In this document: one piece after another, positions 7,243-17,182 of the stretch
Layout: each line of letters opens with the position of its first letter
How positions within the stretch are numbered: the stretch's first letter is position 1
From: Aliivibrio finisterrensis_A
Lineage (GTDB): Bacteria; Pseudomonadota; Gammaproteobacteria; Enterobacterales; Vibrionaceae
Length of the DNA: 64,000 nucleotides
NCBI RefSeq assembly: GCF_004167675.1
Contig: NZ_SEZQ01000011.1
Reading direction: 5' to 3' (one strand)
Program-made: the position numbers and the translations under genes
The notes under the pieces: model-generated
What the model saw: only the letters and a program-made list of their open reading frames with translations
Database searches by the model: none
Told to the model about the DNA's origin: nothing

Positions 7243-8217
7243 TTAAGAATGTTTACGGCGATATAAACTAAACAAAGCCAATGAAAGTAAACTAGCAAAG
7301 CCAAGAGTACCACCAGAGCTATCACTTAAATCTGTCGCTGTTCTTGTTGCAGCTATTTCACCGTTCTGCGCTTTACGTATCCAATCAGCATATTGACTAA
7401 CATCGGTAAAAACGGACTGAGCAGCTAAAGGGTCCCCATTAGATTGATTAGGTTGACCACAAATACTCGGCCCAAAACTAACAATTCCTATTTGAGTTTT
7501 TACGCCATTATTATCCCAAACTAATGGACCACCGGAATCTCCTTGGCAAGTAGCTGTGACTAAATTACTACCGCTAATAGGCTTACCTTTTGTACATATC
7601 TGCTTATCTGACGTCGTAAAATTAGTCCATACATCACAGTCAAGAGGGTTAACATACTCAACTTCAGCTTTCAAAAAATCTAAATCTACATTTTGAGTAT
7701 TTGAGTCTAAACGACCATAACCAATAATCATAAACTTCTCATTAGCTGAGCGGTAACCTTGCTCAGAAAGATCACTTAATTTCACTTTGTGGTTCGTAGA
7801 ATAAGTCGGCAGAGGCTCTGATAGCTCAAGCACTGCTACATCATTAAGTAACGTTGAATCATTGTAATCACTCGGATAATAAATATTTTTTACTGCTACC
7901 TTTTGTGCAGCCAGCATTCCTTGCCCATTATTCGCTTCTATGGCAACTTTCATATTTCTAATACGGTAAGAAGCCACATCATAAACGCAATGTGCTGCCG
8001 TTAAAATATGAGTACTATCTAATACGGAACCTCCACAAAATGGATAAATAACCCCCGGTTGACTCTCATATTCAAACATCAGAGACGCCATAAATGGGTA
8101 TTCCGCTACATTTACTGGTTCCCCTCCAACAATATATGGAGTGATATTAATGTCTTCTGCTTGTAGAGCAAAAGAGCACAGTGATAGTGGTAATACTAAA
8201 CCAAGAACTGCTTTCAT
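7243..8217 (-). CDS. Secreted trypsin-like serine protease with GlyGly-CTERM anchor (Ves-type)
   Basis: 324 aa. A signal peptide (1-20) is followed by a short propeptide and the activation site IVGGE. The S1 catalytic triad is intact: TAAHC (His near 75), NDVAVLEL (Asp near 126) and CQGDSGGPL (Ser near 228). The C-terminus has a Ser/Gly-rich linker SSGGTLG, a hydrophobic helix and an RRK tail. This is the GlyGly-CTERM signal, which in vibrios is cut by rhombosortase and goes with type II secretion. It resembles V. cholerae VesA/B/C but is shorter, lacking most of their C-terminal Ig-like part. The predicted place is the cell surface or medium. Confidence 0.9.
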   Translation of the reverse strand: MKAVLGLVLPLSLCSFALQAEDINITPYIVGGEPVNVAEYPFMASLMFEYESQPGVIYPFCGGSVLDSTHILTAAHCVYDVASYRIRNMKVAIEANNGQGMLAAQKVAVKNIYYPSDYNDSTLLNDVAVLELSEPLPTYSTNHKVKLSDLSEQGYRSANEKFMIIGYGRLDSNTQNVDLDFLKAEVEYVNPLDCDVWTNFTTSDKQICTKGKPISGSNLVTATCQGDSGGPLVWDNNGVKTQIGIVSFGPSICGQPNQSNGDPLAAQSVFTDVSQYADWIRKAQNGEIAATRTATDLSDSSGGTLGFASLLSLALFSLYRRKHS

Positions 8218-8424
8218 CTTTATTCCTTGATACGCAGATAATATATGCTAATAATATAACAGTAAGTTGTTCCAATTTTAGCTTATACTTGTTGTTTTAT
8301 CATCTTCCGTAACATTTTACGTTGCAGTTAACATATTTCAATGTCCTTACATAAATTAGACACTTTATAGCGATATTTAAAGTACAACTAAGCTAACCAA
8401 AATAAATAATGAGTAGGAAATACG

Positions 8425-9438
8425 ATGGGAAGAGTTTTCTTTTTTGATTTACTAAGATGCATTGCTGCAGTTGCAGTCGTGGCGATTCACGTATTAGCAC
8501 CCTATCGACACGAGTTAAATGCCATCCCTTTTGATGAATGGGCAACGGCGGTTTCTGTAAACAGTTTAAGTCGCTGGGCTGTTCCTGTTTTTATTATGAT
8601 CACCGGCGCATTAATGCTCAGTGACAAAAGAGAATTTGACGCCTCATATTATGTAAAAAAACGGCTTGGTAAGGTTTTTGTTCCTTTTATTTTCTGGTCA
8701 GTTTTTTATGCGTTATTTTCAGGATTAACTGCGCAAGGTTATGACTTTGAAGCAGCAAAAAAAGTTCTTATCGATCTGCCTTTTGAGTACACTTATTACC
8801 ATCTAGGCTTCTTTTATTATTTCCTTCCACTGTATATCGTTATCCCTTTCTTTCGGGTGATGGTTCAAAAAATGGATAACACCACTCTCTTCTCAATTAT
8901 TGGTGTATGGTTACTTACTACCTGTTTCTTTCTTGTTAAATTTGAAGGATTCTGGAGCGCAGAGATCTGGTTGTATAGTGGTTACTTACTGTTAGGCTAT
9001 GCGTTATACCAACGAGTCTCATTAACTAAAACGAGCACCATAATCGCACTGTTAATTGGTATTACAGCATTAGTAACGACGGTTTATATGGTGATAAGCC
9101 AAAGTCTGCTATTAGGAGAATATACGGTAGGTAGATGGTTATCCTATAAGACCATAAATACCGTCGCTGCGGCTGGAATGCTGTTTTTTGTTTGTCGCTA
9201 TTATGGTGAATCACTTTCAGATAAATCACGTAAAATTGTTGGGTTTATCAGTACCTACAGTTTAGGTATTTACTTACTTCATCCACTATTTTTATGGCCA
9301 ATGAAAAATTACGAGTGGTACGAAGGACATAACCCGATGTGGGTTATCCCGGTTTGGGTTGTCCTTAGTGGTGCTGGTGCCCTTGGATTAAGTTGGTTAC
9401 TTTCTAAATCCAAGAAAACAGCCTGGCTTGTACCTTAA
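8425..9438 (+). CDS. Acyltransferase family 3 membrane protein (WecH/OafA-like)
   Basis: 337 aa with about ten hydrophobic helices from the first residues onward. The N-terminus FFDLLRCIAAVAVVAIHV carries the Arg and His typical of acyltransferase-3 domains. The family transfers acetyl or other acyl groups across the inner membrane to sugars of O-antigen, enterobacterial common antigen or peptidoglycan. There is no fused SGNH domain and no polysaccharide gene nearby, so the acceptor cannot be named. It is divergent from the protease gene and ends only 4 nt from the convergent LysR gene. The start at 8425 has a GAGTAGGA ribosome-binding site. Confidence 0.85.
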   Translation: MGRVFFFDLLRCIAAVAVVAIHVLAPYRHELNAIPFDEWATAVSVNSLSRWAVPVFIMITGALMLSDKREFDASYYVKKRLGKVFVPFIFWSVFYALFSGLTAQGYDFEAAKKVLIDLPFEYTYYHLGFFYYFLPLYIVIPFFRVMVQKMDNTTLFSIIGVWLLTTCFFLVKFEGFWSAEIWLYSGYLLLGYALYQRVSLTKTSTIIALLIGITALVTTVYMVISQSLLLGEYTVGRWLSYKTINTVAAAGMLFFVCRYYGESLSDKSRKIVGFISTYSLGIYLLHPLFLWPMKNYEWYEGHNPMWVIPVWVVLSGAGALGLSWLLSKSKKTAWLVP

Positions 9439-9442
9439 TTTA

Positions 9443-10348
9443 TTAACCCTGTTCGGCTGTGATGATTAGTTGTCGCAGCCATTGATTCGCTTTGTTGGTT
9501 TCAAATTTCGTAGCCCAAAGCATATGGATTTTTGTTGCTCGTACAGGAAAAGGGACATCCAATAGTTGCAAGCCAAAACTCTCTTTATACTGAGAAATCA
9601 AACGAACTGAATTAATACCAATAACATCCGATTGAGCAACACACGCCATCATTCCCATCATAGAAGTATGTTCACTGCCCATTTTACGGTTCGGCAATGC
9701 CTCTTCAGCTAAGTAGTCTGTTATTGTTTGCTTAAAACGACGAATGTTTAAAAACGCATGATCTTCTTCAAAAAATCGATCTCGAGTAATAATTCCTGAT
9801 ATTCTTGGATGACCGCACCGTGCAATACAACATATTTTATCTTCTGATACCACCATGCTTCTCAATGACGACTGTCTTGGCTTCATCACATCCAATGCCA
9901 AATCTACTTTCTCTAGCATCAAGGCATCAATAATCTCTTCTTCATTACTCGGTAACTCTCTTAGCGTCACCGTAATACCACTCTCTTTGAGCAATGCTTT
10001 TAATCGTATCTGCAACCGAGGTAATACTGACTCTAACGCATAAATAGAAAATGCTCGCCTCGATGTCTTCGGATCAAATGCCTCACCTTCGTCACCGACA
10101 TTTGTTAAAACCATAATCGAAAGCTCAACTTGTTTAAACAAACTCGCACCATAATTTGTCATCTCTATGCCACGACCTGAACGCACAAACAATTCTCTGC
10201 CTAAAGATTCCTTTAAACGACGAATCGCATTACTCACCGACGACTGCGTTAAATCAAGCTCTTCTGCCGCTTTAGTGAATGAACCCGTTTGACATACAGA
10301 AACAAAAACTCGTAATAAATTCATATCGAAATCTTTTTGCTTTGGCAT
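9443..10348 (-). CDS. LysR-family transcriptional regulator, divergent from the alkylsulfatase gene
   Basis: 301 aa. A winged HTH at about residues 9-68 has the classic FV.V..TGSFTKAAEEL..TQSSVSNAIRRLKE pattern. A LysR substrate-binding domain follows (about 95-295). The gene is divergent from the alkyl/aryl-sulfatase gene with 187 nt between starts, the usual LysR arrangement for controlling a neighbour. An alkyl sulfate or a product of its cleavage would be the natural co-inducer, but this is inference. Confidence 0.88.
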   Translation of the reverse strand: MPKQKDFDMNLLRVFVSVCQTGSFTKAAEELDLTQSSVSNAIRRLKESLGRELFVRSGRGIEMTNYGASLFKQVELSIMVLTNVGDEGEAFDPKTSRRAFSIYALESVLPRLQIRLKALLKESGITVTLRELPSNEEEIIDALMLEKVDLALDVMKPRQSSLRSMVVSEDKICCIARCGHPRISGIITRDRFFEEDHAFLNIRRFKQTITDYLAEEALPNRKMGSEHTSMMGMMACVAQSDVIGINSVRLISQYKESFGLQLLDVPFPVRATKIHMLWATKFETNKANQWLRQLIITAEQG

Positions 10349-10535
10349 TTTCTGCTCCCTTCGATTCCTGCAATTAAACTGATCAAATCATTTATATTAT
10401 AAATATCAAGTATACAGTTTTCTCTATTTTTTAAATATATAGAGATCACTAATATAGATTCCAGCACTGAGGCAAAGCATTAATTCCTCATATCATTTTA
10501 TTATTCAGTTCTAATTTACTTACACAGGTGGATTT

Positions 10536-12587
10536 ATGAAAAAGACGATTTTAGCTGTTGTTATCTCATCAATATCTTTAGGTTCAATCGCAGCAGAGCA
10601 CAACCATGAACACTTTAGTGAAATTGGTAAACAAGGCGGCAAACCAGCAACCAAAACAACCATTGAGAAAAATGACGCTTTCGCACAAACATTAAACTTT
10701 TCTGATACTCGTGCTTTTGAAAATAATAACAAAGGTCTCATTGCTTCATTCGATAAAAAGACCGGTGACATTATCCGTAATAGCTTTGACTTTATCGACC
10801 CGTCTGTAGCTAACGCTGATAATGCACCTGACTCAGTAAACCCATCACTATGGCGACAAGCCGTTTTAAACCAAGCTGCGGAAGGTTTATACGAAGTAAT
10901 TCCAGGTAAAATATACCAAGTTCGTGGCACTGATTTAGCTTCAATCTCTTTTATCCGAAGTGATAGTGGTTGGATCGCTTATGACGTATTATTGACACGA
11001 GAATCAGCAAGCCAATCATTAAAATTCTTCCAAGAGAATGTACCTGAAGGTGGTGACTTACCTGTTGTTGCCATGATCTACTCTCACTCACATGCCGATC
11101 ATTTCGGTGGCTCAGCAGCCATTAAAGAAGCCTTTCCTGATGTGAAAGTGTATGGATCAAAACACATAACCAAAGAAATTGTTGATGAAAACGTATTAGC
11201 AGGTAACGCGATGTCTCGCCGTACTGCTTATCAATACGGTGCGACACTGAATCGTCATGAGCATGGCATAGTTGATGCTGCGTTAGCTAAAGGCTTATCA
11301 AAAGGCGCAATTACTTACGTACTGCCAGATTACGAACTCAACCATAATGAGGAAATTGAAACCTTAGTTATCGATGGATTAGAAATGCAATTTATGGATG
11401 CGTCAGGTACAGAAGCGGCATCAGAGATGATCACCTACATTCCAAGTATGAAAGCGTTATGGTCAGCAGAATTAACCTACCAAGGCATGCATAACCTTTA
11501 TACGCTTCGTGGGGCAAAAGTACGTGATGGACTAAAATGGTCTAAAAAAATCAATGAAATGCTAGTGACATGGGGAGAAGACACCGATGTTCTGTTTGCT
11601 TCACATTCTGCACCTGTATGGGGAACAGAAGAGATCTCTGATTTCTTAAAGATGCAGCGTGATGCCTACGGTTTTACACATAACCAAACTCTACGTCTAG
11701 CGAACAACGGTGTTGTTTTACAAGACATGGGGGATGAAATTTACACAGTAATGCCAGAAAGCATCCAAAAAACGTGGCACACCAATGGTTACCATGGAAC
11801 CTATTCTCATAATGCTCGTGCCGTTTACAATATGTATTTAGGTTATTTTGATATGAACCCTGCGAACTTAAACCCACTACCAGTGAAACCTGAATCTGCA
11901 AAGTTTGTAGAATACATGGGTGGCAGTGAATTAATTCTAGAGAAAGCAGAGGCTGACTTTGAAAAAGGCGAATACCGCTTTGTTGCCACTGTTTTGAATA
12001 AAGTTATCCAAGTTGAACCAAAAAACAAGGATGCTCGTGAGTTACTAGCAGACACGTACGAGCAACTAGGTTATCAATCAGAAGGAGCTGGCTGGAGAAA
12101 TATTTACCTAACAGGCGCTCAAGAGCTGCGTGTTGGCACACTACCTGGCGCACCAAAAACTGCATCACCAGATGTTCTTGCAAACATGACGGTTGAAAAC
12201 TTATTGGATTACCTAGCAGTACAAGTGGATTCAGTAAAGGCTCAACACACACCATTTACATTAAATGTAGTTCTGCCTGATAACAAAGAAACGTACTTTG
12301 TAGAAATGTCTAACGGTAACTTAAACAATATTTTAGTAGATAAAGAAATAAAAGCCGATGCGACACTATTCATTAACCATGCCGATATCTCGCAAATTTT
12401 ACTAGGAAAAACCACGTTAATAGAACTTATTGAAAATGGAAAAGCTGGGATAAAAGGCGATAAGTCAGTATTACAAAAACTAACAAGTTCACTAACTCAT
12501 GCAGATGAAAGCTTTGAAATTGTCCCTCGCCCTGAAAAAGGTGAAGAGGTAGATGCAGAGTTATATGAAAACACTCATAAACACTAA
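10536..12587 (+). CDS. Periplasmic alkyl sulfatase, metallo-beta-lactamase type (SdsA1/YjcS-like)
   Basis: 683 aa with a signal peptide (1-20). The metallo-beta-lactamase motif SHSHADHFGG near residue 185 supplies the His/Asp zinc ligands, and further conserved acidic residues lie near 290-310 (DASGTEAASEM, WSAEL). A helical dimerisation domain follows (about 440-540), and the last 130 residues look like the SCP2-like domain that binds the alkyl chain. Length and domain order match SdsA1 of Pseudomonas and E. coli YjcS. It hydrolyses primary alkyl sulfates such as dodecyl sulfate to alcohol and sulfate. The divergent LysR gene is the likely regulator. The ATG at 10536 follows ACAGGTGG. Confidence 0.9.
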   Translation: MKKTILAVVISSISLGSIAAEHNHEHFSEIGKQGGKPATKTTIEKNDAFAQTLNFSDTRAFENNNKGLIASFDKKTGDIIRNSFDFIDPSVANADNAPDSVNPSLWRQAVLNQAAEGLYEVIPGKIYQVRGTDLASISFIRSDSGWIAYDVLLTRESASQSLKFFQENVPEGGDLPVVAMIYSHSHADHFGGSAAIKEAFPDVKVYGSKHITKEIVDENVLAGNAMSRRTAYQYGATLNRHEHGIVDAALAKGLSKGAITYVLPDYELNHNEEIETLVIDGLEMQFMDASGTEAASEMITYIPSMKALWSAELTYQGMHNLYTLRGAKVRDGLKWSKKINEMLVTWGEDTDVLFASHSAPVWGTEEISDFLKMQRDAYGFTHNQTLRLANNGVVLQDMGDEIYTVMPESIQKTWHTNGYHGTYSHNARAVYNMYLGYFDMNPANLNPLPVKPESAKFVEYMGGSELILEKAEADFEKGEYRFVATVLNKVIQVEPKNKDARELLADTYEQLGYQSEGAGWRNIYLTGAQELRVGTLPGAPKTASPDVLANMTVENLLDYLAVQVDSVKAQHTPFTLNVVLPDNKETYFVEMSNGNLNNILVDKEIKADATLFINHADISQILLGKTTLIELIENGKAGIKGDKSVLQKLTSSLTHADESFEIVPRPEKGEEVDAELYENTHKH

Positions 12588-12610
12588 TTACAAAGTACAG
12601 TAAGATCTAA

Positions 12611-12642
12611 ACAGCCGATGTATAACACATCGGCTGTATTTT
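12611..12642 (+). terminator. Terminator after the alkyl sulfatase gene
   Basis: ACAGCCGATG (12611-12620) pairs perfectly with CATCGGCTGT (12628-12637), followed by ATTTT. It probably also serves the convergent lipoprotein gene. Confidence 0.85.
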
Positions 12643-12651
12643 CATTACGAA

Positions 12652-13872
12652 TTAATCGTTATCGTCTTCATTCAGTTCAATTTCAATGGCCATATACTGA
12701 CCATTAACTAAGTAGGTTTCTACTTCAATCATCATACCCACACTTAAAGTATCAGCCGTTAAATAATCATCAAATTCAGTTCTTGTCGTAAGAAATACCG
12801 TCTTATCTTCACGAATTGTCTGAATAACAAAAAATGGAGAGGTTGCATTCAAATCTATCGCAACTATCTTCCCGTTCAGGTCTCTACCTTCTGGTTCTAA
12901 CCAATCGTTATCAGCATCTTCAAATTCAATTTCAAACACCTGATTTATACCATTAACCATTTTTGCCGTGACTTCTACGTGCTTACCCACAATCAAATCA
13001 CCCTGAGCACCATCATCATAAATCGTATTATTCTTCACAACAAAACGGCCTTTGTAATTCAGTTCAAACGATGATTTATCTTTTTCAACCCAAGAAATAA
13101 TACCTTCAATATCCGTATTTTCATCTAAATCATCGTATTCTTCGATTTCGATTTCAGAAGCAGTTAACACACCATTTGACATCGTTCCTGTCACTTCAAT
13201 CCACTGTCCATTACTTAATGAGCGCTTATCCTCAATCACTGATTGATCATAGGCAACCATAAAATTCGCCCCTAACTCAAATGTTGTTGGACTTAGGTTA
13301 TTAACCATCCCTTCCATTTCAACATACCCTCTATCACCTAGATCAAGAGCGACAATAGACAGTACATGGTAACCCACATTTGCAGTTGGTAATGACGAGA
13401 TAAGAACCCAATCGTTGTCTTTAATGCCACAATTATCACCAATATGACAAGATGCATTACCAGCACCGTTCAACAGTTCGGCGTTTGCAGACAATGCCAT
13501 GCCATTGATTTTAAATGTATTTGGGGTCACATTTCGATTGATATCCGTGATCACACCTACCATTGTTGGCTCTAACGTCAACGTTGCATTATTAACCGAA
13601 AATGTACTGGCTTCATTATTTGTTGATAATCTCACCATCATATTTGGTTTCAATACATCAAGTGATACCTCTTGGCTTCCCGCAAACATAATGCTGGAAA
13701 CATGATAATTAATTCCATCTACCATCACTTCATTCGCATTAACGTTAATGGACTGAAGAACCCCTTCTACTACATTCGATTTAGGTAATACAGACTTCTC
13801 ATCCGAGCTAGAGTCCGACCCACAGCCAGATAACATTACAGTTCCTAATAATAAAACAGCGACTTTTTTCAT
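12652..13872 (-). CDS. Lipoprotein with repeated DUF5666-like domains
   Basis: 406 aa. The lipobox LSGC (Cys at 17) follows a short signal peptide, and a Ser/Asp-rich linker comes next. The rest consists of four to five similar beta-rich modules of about 65 residues, each starting VEG(V/I)..I....F and ending in a V.....NG....EIE strand, as in DUF5666. Residue 18 after the Cys is Gly, so no Asp retention signal is seen. It is divergent from the two-component regulator gene (82 nt between starts). This suggests that it is a target or a sensor partner of that system; the role is not known. Confidence 0.8.
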   Translation of the reverse strand: MKKVAVLLLGTVMLSGCGSDSSSDEKSVLPKSNVVEGVLQSINVNANEVMVDGINYHVSSIMFAGSQEVSLDVLKPNMMVRLSTNNEASTFSVNNATLTLEPTMVGVITDINRNVTPNTFKINGMALSANAELLNGAGNASCHIGDNCGIKDNDWVLISSLPTANVGYHVLSIVALDLGDRGYVEMEGMVNNLSPTTFELGANFMVAYDQSVIEDKRSLSNGQWIEVTGTMSNGVLTASEIEIEEYDDLDENTDIEGIISWVEKDKSSFELNYKGRFVVKNNTIYDDGAQGDLIVGKHVEVTAKMVNGINQVFEIEFEDADNDWLEPEGRDLNGKIVAIDLNATSPFFVIQTIREDKTVFLTTRTEFDDYLTADTLSVGMMIEVETYLVNGQYMAIEIELNEDDND

Positions 13873-13954
13873 TTTTTAACCTAATTATTATAAATTATGT
13901 ACTTTATAGGAGTACTATAATGAGATCAGTGTGAAGGATTCGTGAAGAAGAAAA

Positions 13955-14620
13955 ATGAAAGTACTAATTGTTGAAGATAACCACCACGTTGCAGAAACAA
14001 TCGCTGACTACCTAGAACTGGTCGGTATCGATATTGATTGCGCTTACCATGGTGTCGCCGCGATAGAAATATTAAAGAAAGAAAGCTTCGATGTTATCGT
14101 TATGGATATCATGATGCCCAAATTAGATGGGATAAGCACCGTTGAAACATTACGTAACGATCACGCCTGCAGTACCCCTATTCTTTTCTTAACCGCAAAA
14201 GACACCCTAGAAGATAAAATTCATGCCTTTGAAGTTGGTGGTGATGATTACCTTGTAAAACCATTCGCAATGGAAGAGTTGCATATGCGTTTACTTGCTT
14301 TATCTAATCGCGGTCGACGCACTGATATTGGAAAATTGACGTTTGAAGATATGGAAATGGACGTCAAAGCAGGCACTCTATATCGCCAAGGAAAACTTAT
14401 TAAATTGGCACCAATTCAGCTAAAAATCATTGCGTTATTAATGAAAAAAGCGCCTGACATTGTTAGTAAAAACGAACTTGTAGAGCACGTTTGGGGAGAG
14501 GAATCTCCGTCAAGTGATGCATTAAGAAGTCATTTATATACCATTCGAAACGCCGTAGACAAAGGCTTTGATACACCACGACTAGAGACCATTCATGGAA
14601 AAGGTTACCGACTTAAATAA
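13955..14620 (+). CDS. OmpR/PhoB-type response regulator
   Basis: 221 aa. The receiver domain has the acidic pair E7-D8, phospho-acceptor Asp51 (in VMDIMMPKLDG), Thr80 and Lys102. A winged-helix DNA-binding domain fills about 128-220. It overlaps the kinase gene by 26 nt, so the two are one transcription unit with coupled translation. The divergent DUF5666 lipoprotein gene shares its promoter region and is a good candidate target. Vibrios have related pairs (for example CarR/S-like systems), but I cannot assign orthology. Confidence 0.92.
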   Translation: MKVLIVEDNHHVAETIADYLELVGIDIDCAYHGVAAIEILKKESFDVIVMDIMMPKLDGISTVETLRNDHACSTPILFLTAKDTLEDKIHAFEVGGDDYLVKPFAMEELHMRLLALSNRGRRTDIGKLTFEDMEMDVKAGTLYRQGKLIKLAPIQLKIIALLMKKAPDIVSKNELVEHVWGEESPSSDALRSHLYTIRNAVDKGFDTPRLETIHGKGYRLK

Positions 14621-15857
14621 TCACTCGCAGCAGCCGAGCTTTTTTAAAAAAATCCGTTGGACATTTGCCATTCTAACATTTCTAATGTTTGGGCTTTTCT
14701 GGGCAGTTATTTATATTGCAGAAGATCAATTAGAAATCATTAGTTTACACCACTGGTTAGATACAGAAGCCAGCCAATACACCCGAAAATACGCTCAATT
14801 AGGTAAAGATACCCCATTACCTAATGAAGAAGAGTTTTCTACGTATTGGAGTGAAAGAGAACATCCATTCTGGCTTAATAACTACAAAAAAACGGGGTTA
14901 TATGAACAACTGCTAGGAACAGAAGATAAGCACTTTATTGTTATCGACCACCCATCAGGTGATGGGCTCCTCTATATTCTCTTTCAAGATGATGCCGATG
15001 ATTACCTCGATGACTATGAAGCCAACTTGCATTACATTACTGTTGGTTTAGGCATTATTACGACTATTTTAATGGTTTTATATGGGATTTACTTTGTTCG
15101 TAGTATTTCAACACCTTTACGACATATTCAACACAAAGTAGATTTAATGTCACCAGAACACCCAGACTTTACTATTGACACTAAATACCAAGAAACCCAA
15201 GATATTGAACGTTCCTTATTAAAAAGTAAGCATCATATTGCCCAGTTTTTCACTCGTGAGAAAGAGTTCAGTCGCTTTGCTTCTCATGAATTACGCACTC
15301 CTATCATGGTCATTCAAGGATCTGCCGATTTACTTGCAAAGGTGCCAGACCAACCTCGTGTCGCACTCAAAGCAATTAATCGATTACATCAAGCAAGTGA
15401 AGAGATGACTCTACTTACTGAAACCTTTTTGTTATTAGGTAAACAAGAAATAGAAGCGCATCATTTTCATCATTATCAAGTAGAAGAGATCTTACAGACA
15501 CAACTTAACCATTTAGAACCTCTATTTGCCAAGCAAGAAATGGGCGCTCAGTTAAACATAGTTAAAGGTGAGGCATGTCTTGCTCCAAGTAGCTTTATTA
15601 CGGTTGTTATTAATAACTTAATAAAGAACGCCTTCAGCTACAGTGTAGGTGATATACAGATAAGCCTAGACAACAATAAATTATGTATTATCAACTGCCA
15701 TGATGGTAACGACACCTACAATGCTGGCTATGGCTGCGGCTTAGTTATTGTTGAGCGGATCTGTGAGCGTATGGGTTGGAAATTTGATATACAAAAAACT
15801 GAGAAAGATTTCATTACTACCGTCACCTTTAGCTCATATGATCTTTCAGAGTCATAA
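14595..15857 (+). CDS. Sensor histidine kinase, partner of the adjacent response regulator
   Basis: 420 aa. TM helices at about 22-42 and 146-168 enclose a periplasmic sensor of about 100 residues that is rich in Asp/Glu. A HAMP-like linker follows, then the H-box FASHELRTP with His231. The N-box VVINNLIKNAF (near 338) and a short G-box GYGCGL complete the ATPase. The acidic sensor patch (DDADDYLDDYE, 132-142) could bind cations or cationic peptides, which is inference. Translation can start at ATG 14595 within the 3' end of the regulator gene. Confidence 0.9.
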   Translation: MEKVTDLNNHSQQPSFFKKIRWTFAILTFLMFGLFWAVIYIAEDQLEIISLHHWLDTEASQYTRKYAQLGKDTPLPNEEEFSTYWSEREHPFWLNNYKKTGLYEQLLGTEDKHFIVIDHPSGDGLLYILFQDDADDYLDDYEANLHYITVGLGIITTILMVLYGIYFVRSISTPLRHIQHKVDLMSPEHPDFTIDTKYQETQDIERSLLKSKHHIAQFFTREKEFSRFASHELRTPIMVIQGSADLLAKVPDQPRVALKAINRLHQASEEMTLLTETFLLLGKQEIEAHHFHHYQVEEILQTQLNHLEPLFAKQEMGAQLNIVKGEACLAPSSFITVVINNLIKNAFSYSVGDIQISLDNNKLCIINCHDGNDTYNAGYGCGLVIVERICERMGWKFDIQKTEKDFITTVTFSSYDLSES

Positions 15858-15924
15858 TGAATAGATAATAGACAGTAAAATAAAATAGACTTTGATACAC
15901 TTTACGTAAATAACTGAACAAAGA

Positions 15925-17097
15925 ATGGATGCTATCGTGAGCCAAATTAATTCAACGCCAAATTTATCAAACATCAATGTATTCCCTGTAAAATCAATCG
16001 CAGGGATTTCGCTATCTACTGCTCAAGTTGAAAAACAAGGCTTACAATGCGATCGCCGATTCATGGTTGCATCATTAGATGGAAAAATGATTACCGCTCG
16101 CACTCATCCACAAATGGTAAAAATTAAAGCCATTATTGAACCTGATGGGTTAATCCTTTGCTATCCTGGTCTCATTGACTTGCATGTCACTTTTAATGAC
16201 CTAAAAATGGAAGAAGTTAATACAACCGTTTGGAGTGATACTTTTACGGCTTACTCCACGACAAAAGAAGCCAATCAGTGGTTCACTTCTATTTTAGGCA
16301 CTGAAGCACAACTGCTATTTTCTGGCGAGCAATCCAATCGTATGCGTGAAAAAATTCAAACCAACGTGAGTTTTGCCGACGGTTACCCATTGCTAGTGAT
16401 CAGTGAAGCCTCTCTTACTGAACTAAATAAACGCAGCAGCAGTCATCATACTATGGCTCAATTTCGTACTAACTTAGTCGTTTCAGGTAATGAAGCTTTT
16501 ATTGAAGATTCTTGGAAGCGTATTCGTATTGGGGAGGTTGAGTTTGAAGTGGTTAAACCTTGCCAACGCTGCATTTTAACGACAGTAAATCCAAATACGG
16601 CTCAGTATCACCCAAATAAAGAGCCATTAAAAACCTTCTCAACATTCCGTGCTGATGATTCTGGTAATGTGTATTTTGGTCAAAACCTCATTGCTAAAAA
16701 CGAAGGGACGATTAACGTCGGTGATAAGATCGAAGTATTAGAAACCAAAGAGAAAGAATACTATTCAGATTCAATCTCTACTGTTGCAACTCAACAAGTC
16801 ACAGTAGATCCAATCAACGTAACAGAAGACTCTAAATCAGAAGAAATTACCATTAGCTTAAATGGAAACCTGTTTAAAGGTAATACACAAGACCCATTAT
16901 TGAACCAAGCGGAAGCAGCAGGGCTTAGCATTAATAATAGTTGTCGTGCTGGTTTATGTGGTGCTTGTCGAGTCACTTTAGAATCAGGTGATGTTGAACA
17001 AGAAGATTCCCCTGCACTCAATCAACAATTAAAAGATGCAGGAATGATACTGGCTTGTTGCTCCGTCCCTAAAACTGACATTGAAGTGGTTGATTGA
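15925..17097 (+). CDS. ycbX: YcbX-like MOSC-domain protein with C-terminal 2Fe-2S ferredoxin domain
   Basis: 390 aa. An N-terminal MOSC beta-barrel (about 15-125) is followed by the MOSC domain (about 130-275), which holds the conserved Cys of KPCQRCILTTV that binds the molybdenum cofactor. A plant-type ferredoxin domain (about 305-390) has the cluster motif CRAGLCGACR and a fourth Cys in ILACCS. This is the architecture of E. coli YcbX (369 aa), which reduces N-hydroxylated base analogues with electrons fed through the 2Fe-2S centre. An in-frame GTG four codons downstream (15937) could be the true start, since the Shine-Dalgarno in front of the ATG is weak. Confidence 0.88.
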   Translation: MDAIVSQINSTPNLSNINVFPVKSIAGISLSTAQVEKQGLQCDRRFMVASLDGKMITARTHPQMVKIKAIIEPDGLILCYPGLIDLHVTFNDLKMEEVNTTVWSDTFTAYSTTKEANQWFTSILGTEAQLLFSGEQSNRMREKIQTNVSFADGYPLLVISEASLTELNKRSSSHHTMAQFRTNLVVSGNEAFIEDSWKRIRIGEVEFEVVKPCQRCILTTVNPNTAQYHPNKEPLKTFSTFRADDSGNVYFGQNLIAKNEGTINVGDKIEVLETKEKEYYSDSISTVATQQVTVDPINVTEDSKSEEITISLNGNLFKGNTQDPLLNQAEAAGLSINNSCRAGLCGACRVTLESGDVEQEDSPALNQQLKDAGMILACCSVPKTDIEVVD

Positions 17098-17115
17098 TTT
17101 TACCTTAATTGCAAA

Positions 17116-17145
17116 GAAAGGCGCTAGGACGATGCCTTTCTCTCA
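17116..17145 (+). terminator. Weak terminator after ycbX
   Basis: GAAAGGC (17116-17122) pairs with GCCTTTC (17134-17140), followed by a short T/C tract. Confidence 0.45.
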
Positions 17146-17182
17146 GTTACAATAGTCACAATTCGTAATTAAAGAGATCCTC

